A stretch of 29,919 bases of DNA from a virus, in IMG/VR virus record IMGVR_UViG_3300027714_000075, positions 1 to 29,919 of that record; one strand, 5' to 3'. The position numbers were made by a program, and so were the translations under genes. Shown piece after piece: positions 1-7,377 of this stretch (its first letter is position 1; each line of letters begins with the position of its first letter). The notes beneath the pieces were generated by a model that was not told the origin of the DNA, made no database searches, and saw nothing but the letters and a program-made list of their open reading frames with translations.

Positions 1-111
1 CTCTAATTCGTAATCTTCTGCACAATCTAAAAGCTCTTTAACGTCATAAAGACAATCATATAACGCTTGAACTTTTATATTAAATTTTTTAAGTAATAAA
101 GACCTAGTCAT
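1..111 (-). CDS. Hypothetical protein, N-terminal fragment (runs off left edge)
   Basis: An open frame starts with ATG at 111 and reads 37 codons leftward without a stop to the window edge, so only the N terminus is visible. The peptide begins MTRSLLLKKF and continues with a mixed, mildly acidic stretch; no family is recognisable. Support for a real gene is the perfect TATAAATA late-promoter element on the same strand just upstream (119-126) and the same orientation as the nuclease gene to its right. Function unknown. Confidence 0.5.
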   Translation of the reverse strand, partial: MTRSLLLKKFNIKVQALYDCLYDVKELLDCAEDYELE

Positions 112-126
112 GTTACTCTATTTATA
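112..126 (-). promoter_or_regulatory. Late promoter-like element for the left-edge gene
   Basis: The minus strand reads TATAAATA at 126-119, an exact match to the T4 late promoter consensus, followed by a 7-nt spacer to the ATG at 111. No Shine-Dalgarno sequence lies between. Confidence 0.6.
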
Positions 127-152
127 TAAATAAAATCTTTTGCAATGTCCTA

Positions 153-830
153 CTACATACTAGCTAATATAGCTTCTACTTCTGCTTTCATATAATTTAT
201 ATGATGAGATACAAATCTTTCATCCTGTAGATAAAATATTACACATTTTCTACATCTCTTACCAGACATCTTCTCATATAGGTAAGCATAGAGTGATAAC
301 TGTAACCCGTACAAATTAAATTCGCAATTATGGAGATGACTTATTGGGTCCTTTAAACGTTCAGAGTAAAGTGAACTAAACCTAAATCTTTTATTAGTTT
401 TAAAATCACCAATTGTAAATTCATTTTTATGTTCATAAATTAGGTCTGCAGTTCCAGCGACTGCACTATCTTCATCGTATAAAAGGTTCTCACATAAAAT
501 ATTTTTAAATGAATCTATCGACCTTTCTACAGATTTATCATACGACTTGCAAAGCCAACCGTAACTATCTTTCACCTCACCAAAATTAATATAATTTTCA
601 AGAATTTTATGAATATCAGTACCCCTCTTACACGCTCTATTCTTTTCTTCCTCCCACATTTCTAATACTAGTTCTTGCGATACACCTTCTCTCTCTGCTA
701 CCCTTTTTGAGTGTCTATCTCTGTCAAAAGGTTGCTTATATTTACCGAGTAAGGTTGTTACAGAAATAAACGGCTTCTTAGTATCTATGTGAGTGTACGT
801 ATGTGACTCTTCGTCAAATTTAATTTTCAC
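153..830 (-). CDS. PD-(D/E)XK superfamily nuclease (RecB/Cas4-like exonuclease)
   Basis: 225-residue protein with the hallmarks of the RecB-like branch of the PD-(D/E)XK nucleases. An early helix carries GTDIHKILE (His74). The metal site is GTADL (Asp129) followed by GDFKTNK (Asp142 and Lys144). The trailing QLSLYAYL (from Gln177) matches the conserved Q-x-x-x-Y motif. Such enzymes act in phage recombination or DNA processing as single-strand-end exonucleases; the exact substrate cannot be told. The start is GTG at 830, chosen because MKIKFDEESHTY fits the usual N-terminal beta-hairpin of these proteins and because a TATAAT hexamer lies just upstream. It is transcribed away from the holin gene, with 51 bp between the two starts. 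The TATAAT rather than TATAAATA box suggests early expression, which fits a DNA-metabolism gene. Confidence 0.8.
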   Translation of the reverse strand: MKIKFDEESHTYTHIDTKKPFISVTTLLGKYKQPFDRDRHSKRVAEREGVSQELVLEMWEEEKNRACKRGTDIHKILENYINFGEVKDSYGWLCKSYDKSVERSIDSFKNILCENLLYDEDSAVAGTADLIYEHKNEFTIGDFKTNKRFRFSSLYSERLKDPISHLHNCEFNLYGLQLSLYAYLYEKMSGKRCRKCVIFYLQDERFVSHHINYMKAEVEAILASM

Positions 831-864
831 TTATCTTATTATATCTAGGATTTTATTATTTCAA
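831..864 (-). promoter_or_regulatory. Possible sigma70-type early promoter for the nuclease
   Basis: On the minus strand TATAAT (843-838) lies 7 nt before the GTG start, with TTGAAA (864-859) 15 nt further upstream as a poor-spacing -35. The same bases can be read as a degenerate late element (TATAATAA plus 5 nt), so the class is uncertain. Confidence 0.4.
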
Positions 865-867
865 TAC

Positions 868-881
868 TATAAATAATATAT
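868..881 (+). promoter_or_regulatory. Late promoter-like element for the holin operon
   Basis: Perfect TATAAATA at 868-875 followed by a 6-nt spacer (ATATAT) and the ATG at 882. No ribosome binding site is present in the spacer. Confidence 0.7.
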
Positions 882-1199
882 ATGGAACCCGAAAAGTCCT
901 TACTTAAAGAGTTTATTAATGGTGGCTGGATTATTCCGCTTATTGGAGCAGGGGCCATGCTGGCGCGGTTACTGTCATCTGATACTAAGCTTACTTGGGT
1001 TCAGCAACTTAAGAAGATTGTAACTGCTGCGATAGCTTCATTAGTAGCTTGGTTTGTATTGGAACAAACAGATATACCTTCTGTGTATAAGGCTGTAACA
1101 TACGGAATTATAGGTGTAATATCCCCGGAAGTAATAACAGGTATTGTTAAACTTGGAAAGCGCTTTGCTGCTAATCCAGAAAAAATACTAAAAAAATGA
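882..1199 (+). CDS. Holin (LydA / holin superfamily III-like)
   Basis: 105-residue membrane protein. Hydrophobic segments lie at about residues 13-32 (GGWIIPLIGAGAMLARLL), 44-61 and 70-90, followed by a lysine-rich cytoplasmic-type tail ending in KKILKK-like basic residues. Size, three-segment topology and the GGW...P...G.G entry into the first helix fit phage holins of the LydA/superfamily III kind, which permeabilise the inner membrane at lysis so that endolysin can reach the peptidoglycan. No endolysin gene is visible in the window, so the lysis module is incomplete here. It is the first gene of a two-gene unit: its last codons overlap the next ATG by 4 nt. The late promoter suits lysis timing. 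The family assignment is from recognition of the pattern. Confidence 0.65.
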   Translation: MEPEKSLLKEFINGGWIIPLIGAGAMLARLLSSDTKLTWVQQLKKIVTAAIASLVAWFVLEQTDIPSVYKAVTYGIIGVISPEVITGIVKLGKRFAANPEKILKK

Positions 1200-1435
1200 A
1201 CCCTCGATGCTTAGTTTATATCCTAGCGGCTATTGTGGTAGCATTTGTATTTCGTGGTTACTTGGCTGCAGAAGAAGTACAATCAATTATGCATGAGGCA
1301 GCAAACGGAAATGTAGAAGCCATAACATGTAGTAACGCGTGTGGTACTATTGATCGGTTTCAAACATATTTGTTATGTTCTGGTGCTCTAGCGGTAGTTA
1401 TGGCAGTATGCTGTAGATTAAAAGCGCCGAAGTAA
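1196..1435 (+). CDS. Small two-segment membrane protein, possible holin partner
   Basis: 79-residue protein whose ATG overlaps the holin stop (ATGA), implying translational coupling. Two hydrophobic helices lie at about residues 5-19 (CLVYILAAIVVAFVF) and 58-73 (TYLLCSGALAVVMAVC), joined by a roughly 38-residue polar loop with two cysteines (C45, C49). The C terminus is basic. I do not recognise the family. Position and topology suggest a holin accessory, antiholin or other lysis protein, but it lacks a lipobox or coiled coil that would point to a spanin. The loop would be periplasmic if both termini are cytoplasmic, and the cysteine pair could then form a disulfide. Confidence 0.6.
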   Translation: MNPRCLVYILAAIVVAFVFRGYLAAEEVQSIMHEAANGNVEAITCSNACGTIDRFQTYLLCSGALAVVMAVCCRLKAPK

Positions 1436-1446
1436 TTACTCCTTAC

Positions 1447-1459
1447 CATAAATATATGT
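1447..1459 (+). promoter_or_regulatory. Late promoter-like element for the fibre gene
   Basis: CATAAATA at 1447-1454, then a 5-nt spacer (TATGT) and the ATG at 1460. Confidence 0.65.
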
Positions 1460-3784
1460 ATGGGGAAAAAGATCACTCAGCTTAATGGTAATGAATTACC
1501 ATATACTGGTACTGAACAAGTAGCAATAGTAGAAGACCTAGAAACAAGAAGAGGTTCATTAAGTTCTATTGTTACTTACCTCTCTTCGGCAGATTATGGA
1601 GGGTCTCAGCCTCTAGCATCTCCTCATAAAGACAACAAATTTTCAACTACCCAGACTATAAATGCCGCCTTAAGTGTAACTGGTGGTAAAATCTCTTTTG
1701 ATGCTAACGTTGCATGTCTAGGTGCAACTGCAGCTGGTGGATCTGTACTTGGGGGATCTACACATGTTAATTCTGGCGCGTGTAGTACAATCGCTGGAGG
1801 TAAATCTAATACAATGGCAGGTTCGTATTCTACAATTGCCGGTGGGACTAATAACCAGACGAGTGCAGACACTACCAATTCAACTATTGCAGGTGGATAT
1901 AATAACGCCATTAATGGTTATTGCAGCTTCCTTGGAGGTGGTTGTGACAATACAATCGAAGGAGCGGTCGACGGCCAGGTCCTCGTAGGTGGTAGACGGA
2001 ATTATGTAGGTGGTAGTGAAGCTTTCTTAGGTGGAGGATGTGGCAATAAAGCTACCGGAAGTCATTCTACTATTGGTGGTGGGGGATTATTATCAGCTAT
2101 AGGGGGATGCTCATTTGTAGGAGGTGGATTGTCATCTGTTGCTGTTGGTAATTTTTCAACCATAGTTGGTGGGCTAAGTAACACAGCGCAAGGATATGCT
2201 TCCTTCATCGGCGGAGGGTTTTGCAATACAGCGCCAGGTTTAAGCGCAGCAATAGTTGCTGGTCATAGGAATATAGCTAGCGGTAAGGCAGCTTTCATAG
2301 GCGGTGGTGTAAAAAATACTGCTAGTGGTAGAGCATCATTTGTAGGCGGTGGATATTGTAACATAGCCGCAGGGCTAAGCTCCACTATTGTAGGAGGATT
2401 AAGCAACTGTGTGAAGGCGGGCGCGACCGGCTCTACTATTGTCGGAGGAATTAGTAGCACTGTGGTTGGCGTTGCAGGGTTTATAGGAGGTGGTGGAGAG
2501 AACTGTATTGGTAATCAGGTCGGTCATGACTATAGCTTTATCGGCGGCGGGTGGCAGAATAGGACGAGTGGTTACAGAGTAGCAGTTGTAGGCGGGGTGG
2601 CCAACAGCGCGACGAGTTGCCACAGCTTTATTGGAGCAGGGTGCGAAAACCAAAGTGATGGGTATGAAACCTTTGTTGGAGCGGGTAATAATAATTTAGC
2701 TTGCGCTAATCAAAGTTTTGTAGGAGGCGGAAACAATAATACAGGTTGCGGAGTTCGTTCAGTAGTCGGTGGTGGCTGGGGCAACGAGACAAAAGGTGAG
2801 CTCTCCTTTATTGGTGGTGGTAAGAGTAATTTAGCTTGCGGGTTAAGTGCTACTATAGTAGGTGGGGGTGATAATTACACTCTTGGTGAGGGGACATTTA
2901 TAGGAGGCGGGTGCGGGTTATCAGCTATTGCTAATTGGTCTACAATAGTTGGTGGTGTTAGTAGCTGTACAAAGGGTGTAGGGTCGTTTGTCGGAGGAGG
3001 ATTTGCTAACATAGCTTGTGGATTAAGTTCTGTAGTTGTAGGTGGTGCTCACAACACTGCTAGCGGATGTGTATCCTTCATAGGCGGTGGTTGTGGTAAT
3101 GTTATTTCAACCGCAGGACATAAGGGGTTTATAGGAGGAGGTAACTGCAACAATGTTGTCTCTGAGACTTCCTTTGTGGGTGCTGGGTATAATAATAAGG
3201 CAGGAACTACTTCAGGGTGCGCAGCTGTAATGGCTGGTTATGGTAATACCGCGACAAACAATAACATAGTTGTTGGTGGTGGGCTAAACTGTGCTGTGGG
3301 TAGTATGTCTATTGTAGCTGGTGGTTATTGTAACTGTACTTACGGATCTAATGCCTTTATCGGATCAGGAGAGTGTAATAGAGTTATTGGTGCCGGCGCA
3401 ACTATCGTGTCTGGTACGAGTAGCCGAGCTGAGGGTGCCCTGTCTGTTATTGTAGGTGGTAGCTATAACAAAGTTTCCGGAGCCAGTTCTGGTATTTTGG
3501 TGGGTGTCCGCCATAAAATTACAGGCACGTGCTCGTCTATCGCATCCGGTGTTAGCAGCTGTATCACAGCCAATCGCGGATTTATTGGAGCAGGTTGTTG
3601 CAACGCGTTAATACATAATGATTCGGCTATTTTTGGAACTGATATGACCTCTGTGTCGACTAACATGTTACATGCGCAAAAATTGTTTTTGAACCTCGAT
3701 GATATACCGTCTTCTGATCCTACAGTATGTGGGGTCATTTGGCATGACAGTGGTACTTTAAAAGTATCTACCTCACAGTCGTAG
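1460..3784 (+). CDS. Tail fibre / receptor-binding-type protein with YadA-like beta-roll repeats
   Basis: 774-residue protein in three parts. Residues 1-45 (KITQLNGNELPYTGTEQVAIVED...) match the N-terminal module common in phage fibres, which likely attaches it to the virion. Residues about 94-736 are some 42 tandem 15-residue repeats of the form S-[FT]-I-x-G-G-x-x-N-x-x-x-G-x-x, where SFIGGG copies often alternate with STIVGG copies; this resembles the head repeat of trimeric autotransporter adhesins, which folds as a left-handed beta-roll. Residues 737-774 end in GVIWHDSGTLKVS, a motif frequent at fibre C termini. About 31 cysteines occur, nearly all inside repeats, which is unusual. No chaperone-type peptidase domain is seen. 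Host-surface adhesion is inferred. The gene is visibly richer in G than its neighbours because of the glycine codons. Confidence 0.75.
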   Translation: MGKKITQLNGNELPYTGTEQVAIVEDLETRRGSLSSIVTYLSSADYGGSQPLASPHKDNKFSTTQTINAALSVTGGKISFDANVACLGATAAGGSVLGGSTHVNSGACSTIAGGKSNTMAGSYSTIAGGTNNQTSADTTNSTIAGGYNNAINGYCSFLGGGCDNTIEGAVDGQVLVGGRRNYVGGSEAFLGGGCGNKATGSHSTIGGGGLLSAIGGCSFVGGGLSSVAVGNFSTIVGGLSNTAQGYASFIGGGFCNTAPGLSAAIVAGHRNIASGKAAFIGGGVKNTASGRASFVGGGYCNIAAGLSSTIVGGLSNCVKAGATGSTIVGGISSTVVGVAGFIGGGGENCIGNQVGHDYSFIGGGWQNRTSGYRVAVVGGVANSATSCHSFIGAGCENQSDGYETFVGAGNNNLACANQSFVGGGNNNTGCGVRSVVGGGWGNETKGELSFIGGGKSNLACGLSATIVGGGDNYTLGEGTFIGGGCGLSAIANWSTIVGGVSSCTKGVGSFVGGGFANIACGLSSVVVGGAHNTASGCVSFIGGGCGNVISTAGHKGFIGGGNCNNVVSETSFVGAGYNNKAGTTSGCAAVMAGYGNTATNNNIVVGGGLNCAVGSMSIVAGGYCNCTYGSNAFIGSGECNRVIGAGATIVSGTSSRAEGALSVIVGGSYNKVSGASSGILVGVRHKITGTCSSIASGVSSCITANRGFIGAGCCNALIHNDSAIFGTDMTSVSTNMLHAQKLFLNLDDIPSSDPTVCGVIWHDSGTLKVSTSQS
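1739..3667 (+). repeat. Coding tandem repeat, about 42 units of 45 bp
   Basis: Degenerate 45-bp units encoding the 15-residue beta-roll repeat. The protein pattern is well kept while the DNA has diverged between units, so this is an old, selected array and not a recent slippage expansion. A few units carry 1-4 extra residues (for example near residues 128 and 360). Confidence 0.8.
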
Positions 3785-3788
3785 TAGT

Positions 3789-4577
3789 CTAAAAATCGTA
3801 AGTAAAGCTAACGTACTGTTCGTACATAGGACCTAAAATTTGCTCAGAGTCATCTTCTTGTGGCTCAATGACTGGCCGTATAGTATGTAAATCAGCAAAG
3901 CCATGCTCGGCATCGTTTTCTTGTGTGTATTGCTCTACATTATTAAAATTATGTTTGAAGTATGGCTTATCTAAAAACTTATACACCTTTCTTATAATTG
4001 TATCAGGTGTATGTGTAAGGTCGTCATAATCTATAAAATGAAATTTATCCTTATGACCTCTTATACACGCATCAAATAATGCATTATATGTTTCACCGAC
4101 TATACCATCAGTGGCTGCCCATGTATTTACCCTACCTTCAATAGTACCCATTTGAGGTCCAGGTTGCATGAGAGAAGAGGCACATTTAATCTCTCTACGA
4201 TAAAGTTTTTCTAAGGAAGCTAGGACACTAGTAAGTTTCCTTGTTGTTGAAATAATCTTTATTGGTCGATCTAGTGCATTTTCTACTAACTCGATCATAC
4301 CAGCCCACGCACGGGACTTGTTAAAGACAATAGGTCGATCATTATCTAAATGATACGATTGAAAGAGGTCTCGTATCAACACCAGCTGCTTGTCAGAAGG
4401 TTCAGCAGCCTTAATTACTGGATTGTTTTTCCATAAACTTTGTATCCCGTGTATTATATCTGGTAGACCTGATGTTGCAGTAACATGAAAGGCCGGGTTT
4501 TGGGCTAGAATATTACAAAAAAGTGTACTGCCGGATCGTGGCATGCCATTAATAAAAAAAATTTCTTTTTTATCCAC
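3789..4577 (-). CDS. Sulfotransferase family protein (PAPS-dependent)
   Basis: 262-residue protein starting at GTG 4577. Near the N terminus FFINGMPRSGSTLF contains the phosphosulfate-binding loop (PRSGSTL, about residues 13-19) that contacts the 5'-phosphosulfate of PAPS. A second site, IISTTRKLTSVLASL, sits where the 3'-phosphate-binding Arg/Ser motif is expected. Enzymes of this family move sulfate to hydroxyl or amino groups of carbohydrates, peptides or lipids; the acceptor is unknown. The open frame continues upstream to 4781, adding a hydrophobic segment, but that part overlaps the divergent neighbour, and ATTAAATC plus a 5-nt spacer precedes GTG 4577, so the shorter start is preferred. 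It ends 4 bp from the fibre gene stop (convergent). Late expression next to a fibre and a glycosyltransferase suggests surface or virion glycan modification. Confidence 0.8.
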   Translation of the reverse strand: MDKKEIFFINGMPRSGSTLFCNILAQNPAFHVTATSGLPDIIHGIQSLWKNNPVIKAAEPSDKQLVLIRDLFQSYHLDNDRPIVFNKSRAWAGMIELVENALDRPIKIISTTRKLTSVLASLEKLYRREIKCASSLMQPGPQMGTIEGRVNTWAATDGIVGETYNALFDACIRGHKDKFHFIDYDDLTHTPDTIIRKVYKFLDKPYFKHNFNNVEQYTQENDAEHGFADLHTIRPVIEPQEDDSEQILGPMYEQYVSFTYDF

Positions 4578-4590
4578 GTTAAGATTTAAT
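4578..4590 (-). promoter_or_regulatory. Late promoter-like element for the sulfotransferase
   Basis: Minus strand ATTAAATC at 4590-4583 with a 5-nt spacer (TTAAC) to the GTG at 4577. One mismatch from the usual core; it decides the start codon. Confidence 0.5.
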
Positions 4591-4621
4591 CTCACATGAT
4601 TGAATATCCATTCTAGCGCCC

Positions 4622-4632
4622 TATATATTGGT
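4622..4632 (+). promoter_or_regulatory. Weak late promoter-like element for the glycosyltransferase
   Basis: TATATA at 4622-4627 with the standard 5-nt spacer (TTGGT) before ATG 4633. The spacing is right but the core differs from TAAATA at two positions. Confidence 0.35.
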
Positions 4633-5529
4633 ATGGCAAACACTGTATTCCATATTGAAGGTGGTATAGGGAAGAATATCGCAGCAACTGCAATGATAGC
4701 TGCATATAAAAAGGCTAAACCAAAAAGAAAAATTGTGGTAGTTTCAGCTTGGCCGGAAATCTTTGTAAAGAATCCTAACATCGATCGATTTTACCGAATA
4801 GGTAATACTCCTTATTTTTATAACGATATCATATTCAATAAAGATGTTGAAATTTATTGTCAAGATCCTTATAAACAAACTGGTCATATTACCAAAAAGA
4901 AGCATCTAATAGAAACTTGGTGTAATATGGCAGGGGTAAAATATGACAACGAGCCTGTATCACTACATTATAATTTTAGAGAGGTAGAAGAAGCGAAATC
5001 TATGGCAACACAATTTCATGACCCAGCTAAGCCTTTGCTAATTTTTCAGCCATTTGGTGGCCCTGGCAAGGACCATCAACCTTCTCCTTATGCTTGGACC
5101 AGAGATCTACATCCTCAACACGCACAAGAGATAGTAAATGCGCTAAAGGATAAATATAACATTGTCCACGTGTGCTATGATTTTCACCCTCAGTTAGAAA
5201 ATTGTCATAGATTTGACGCAATTATAGGAAAAAAACCATTATTTGCATTAATGAGCTTCTCGGAAAAAAGATTACTCATTGATTCATCTCTTCAACACGC
5301 TGCCGCCGCTCTAGGTTTACCTTCTGTTGTGCTGTGGGTTGCAACTCAGCCAGAAACATTTGGCTATCCAATTCATAATAATATTACACCAAATAAAACC
5401 TTTCCTGAAGGAACCATAGATTCATATCTATTTGATTATCAATTTACAGGACAGGTGCATGAATGCCCTTATGATCAAGCTACTGAAATACACAGCATTG
5501 ATACTATTATTAAAGCCGTAGAAGGTTAA
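4633..5529 (+). CDS. Glycosyltransferase family 9-like (ADP-heptose:LPS heptosyltransferase-related)
   Basis: 298-residue protein beginning MANTVFHIEGGIGKNIAATA, the glycine-rich entry loop typical of the N-terminal Rossmann domain of GT9 heptosyltransferases. A second Rossmann domain has LLIFQPFGG, a W...HAQEIVNALKDKYNIVHVC segment, and the diagnostic LLIDSSLQHAAAALGLPSVVLW, which in GT9 enzymes forms the nucleotide-sugar site. GT9 proteins add sugars, usually heptose from ADP-heptose, to lipopolysaccharide core; the donor here is not determinable. An upstream ATG at 4600 in the same frame would overlap the sulfotransferase promoter and lacks the spacing rule, so 4633 is preferred. Its stop overlaps the stop of the convergent neck gene by 4 bp. 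Confidence 0.75.
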   Translation: MANTVFHIEGGIGKNIAATAMIAAYKKAKPKRKIVVVSAWPEIFVKNPNIDRFYRIGNTPYFYNDIIFNKDVEIYCQDPYKQTGHITKKKHLIETWCNMAGVKYDNEPVSLHYNFREVEEAKSMATQFHDPAKPLLIFQPFGGPGKDHQPSPYAWTRDLHPQHAQEIVNALKDKYNIVHVCYDFHPQLENCHRFDAIIGKKPLFALMSFSEKRLLIDSSLQHAAAALGLPSVVLWVATQPETFGYPIHNNITPNKTFPEGTIDSYLFDYQFTGQVHECPYDQATEIHSIDTIIKAVEG

Positions 5530-6341
5530 TAATACGAGCCATATATATCGGTATCATTGACACTCATATCTAATACATCATCCTTTGAACTATCATCAAT
5601 GTTGTATGGATCCTCAGATGTTGGATACGTCTTACCTTTTGAAGATACTTGATCTGTAAGAGTCGTAGAAAGAATTCCGCTAAAGGAGCTGTCATATATT
5701 TGCTCGTTGGCCTTTTCACTACCTGGTCGACTATCTTGTGCAGTAAGACCATTTTCAAATGAGTAGTTGAATCGCTTACCTCGTAATCTATAAATGTAAT
5801 GACCTAGAATAGGATTAAGTGAAGACACATCTTGATCCATCCTCTCTGTAATTTCGTACATTACGCTACCTCTACCGTTAGGTCGATCACATCCTAATAC
5901 ATTTAAATCTATAAGATCACCAGCTTTTGGTTCTATAGATTGCCCAACTGCTGCATAATCAAAATAAGCAGACGCTGCGTCATAAAATGTGCTAATGTGC
6001 ACAAACGCAGTAAACTCGTCTCCGGGATCAAAACCAAACTTAGTCAGATTTACAGCATCATCAGAAAGCTCAATATACATTTGAATTGCAGACAGAGGCC
6101 CCTGAAACTTTTTAGTTGTTTGCTCACCATATAATAAATCAGCTGCTGATAAATTAAATGTATTAATGTAGTAATTAATAGGTATACCGAAATTGTTTAT
6201 AATCTCATTAAATGCTTGATCGTAAACTAACTGCTCTGCCTGAAGATTTAAAGGATTTACTAGTTGACCACACGCAGGGATAGCAGTAGCTGCCAGCACT
6301 TGGCCTGGTGTGCAATTAACTCTATTAGGATTACATGCCAT
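5526..6341 (-). CDS. 14: Neck protein, T4 gp14-like
   Basis: 271-residue protein. The central region follows the gp14 pattern: a helix leading into GIPINYYINTF, then LLYGEQTTKKFQGPLSAIQMYIE, KFGFDPGDEFTAFV, a KAGDLIDL element (about residues 139-146), VMYEITERM, and a YIYRLRGKRFNYS...E strand pair. In T4, gp14 forms part of the neck that closes the filled head and joins it to the tail. The C terminus beyond residue 200 is Ser/Asp-rich and probably flexible. It has no promoter element; its ATG follows the upstream stop by one base (TAACATG), so it is probably translated by coupling with the nucleotidyltransferase gene. Identification is from the motif pattern, without alignment. Confidence 0.6.
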   Translation of the reverse strand: MACNPNRVNCTPGQVLAATAIPACGQLVNPLNLQAEQLVYDQAFNEIINNFGIPINYYINTFNLSAADLLYGEQTTKKFQGPLSAIQMYIELSDDAVNLTKFGFDPGDEFTAFVHISTFYDAASAYFDYAAVGQSIEPKAGDLIDLNVLGCDRPNGRGSVMYEITERMDQDVSSLNPILGHYIYRLRGKRFNYSFENGLTAQDSRPGSEKANEQIYDSSFSGILSTTLTDQVSSKGKTYPTSEDPYNIDDSSKDDVLDMSVNDTDIYGSYY

Positions 6342-6342
6342 G

Positions 6343-7377
6343 TTACTTCTTTGTTAGCATTCCGCATTGATTACCTTCATCGTCTTCAAACATTTTTACC
6401 TCTACTCCAGAATTACCTAGCCCCTTTATTTGACCTGAGGCATATTCAACATCATAATCACCTAAGGCGTTAAAGAGAGGTTGCCCCATAAGCAAAATTT
6501 GACTATTGCCACCATTAATAAGATTTCTTACGTGTGGGCATTTGTGATTATATTGCTTGGGACTAGTATTTAAATGTTTTTTATTAGGCCCTAAGCTGTT
6601 AGGATTTTTACCATTACGCATATGTGGATTAGTAATGGGATCTCCTTGATAATACTCAAAAAATGTTTTAAAGTTTTCCATAAAAATTTTATCATAAGAG
6701 CGAGCTATCAAATCTATTAAAGTGCCGATCACTTCAGAGTTACGTAAAATTTTAAATGATAAATTCTCAACACTAAATTCACCTTCTCGTGATAGGCCAG
6801 CTTTACGCATTTTACTAATCTTTCGTTTTAATGCGTTGGCTCTATTATGAAACACTCTCGCATCCTCACCCTTGACCTGGGCTATTTTTTCCTCTAATAT
6901 TTCTACCTCTTTTTGTATAGCTCGAGCCTTTTTATAAACATCTCTTTTATCAATGGTCGGGGGGTCATATGATGGCTCTGTTAACCACTCACCATTTAAT
7001 AAGGAATATAATCCGGAAGCAATATGAGGCTCATCCTTATCCTGCATATACATTTCCACATCATGATCATTTAAATTAATATTATGTCTTAAATTCCACC
7101 TAAACCGTTGCCCGTCTATAGCCTTTTTAACCAACTCTTCATCATCATTAATGTCCTTATAATCGATTAAAACATGGACATCAAGATCTGAATATTTATT
7201 ATAATTATAATTGCTATTACTACCGGTAAGAGTAATATCGTGAATCTGGACGCCTTCTATATCCAAGCTATCAACAAAATCTTCTGTTATCGCTAACAGT
7301 TTTTTCCTAATTTCTGGATCAAATTTTTTATCCTCTGACCAAAACTTTTTATTAAGAGTTTTGTTGTAGAACTTCAC
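6343..7377 (-). CDS. Nucleotidyltransferase-fold protein
   Basis: 344-residue protein with the signature of the polymerase-beta-type nucleotidyltransferase fold: LTGSNSNYNYNKYSDLDVHV (Gly52-Ser53, Asp64, Asp66) plus a third acidic residue in NDHDVEMYM (Asp106). All three metal-binding carboxylates are present, so it is likely active, transferring NMP to an unknown target. Residues about 148-190 are a charged coiled-coil-like stretch, followed by a helical part and a C-terminal domain with Cys281/Cys338 of unknown role. Similar NTase proteins are carried by many large phages without known function. The start is GTG at 7377, supported by AATAAATA plus a 5-nt spacer. It is the first gene of a unit with the gp14-like neck gene, so it is expected to be expressed late, possibly as a virion-associated enzyme. 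Confidence 0.7.
   Translation of the reverse strand: MKFYNKTLNKKFWSEDKKFDPEIRKKLLAITEDFVDSLDIEGVQIHDITLTGSNSNYNYNKYSDLDVHVLIDYKDINDDEELVKKAIDGQRFRWNLRHNINLNDHDVEMYMQDKDEPHIASGLYSLLNGEWLTEPSYDPPTIDKRDVYKKARAIQKEVEILEEKIAQVKGEDARVFHNRANALKRKISKMRKAGLSREGEFSVENLSFKILRNSEVIGTLIDLIARSYDKIFMENFKTFFEYYQGDPITNPHMRNGKNPNSLGPNKKHLNTSPKQYNHKCPHVRNLINGGNSQILLMGQPLFNALGDYDVEYASGQIKGLGNSGVEVKMFEDDEGNQCGMLTKK

Noticed and set aside
1624-1911. Minus-strand open frames across the fibre gene (also 2263-2460, 2399-2653, 3463-3738)
   Set aside because: They are proline/valine-rich mirror images of the glycine-rich repeats, have no promoter element or start context, and are explained by the repetitive sense codons.
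1739-3667. CRISPR-like or non-coding tandem array
   Set aside because: The 45-bp periodicity is entirely in frame, the DNA units are divergent, and conservation is at the protein level only.
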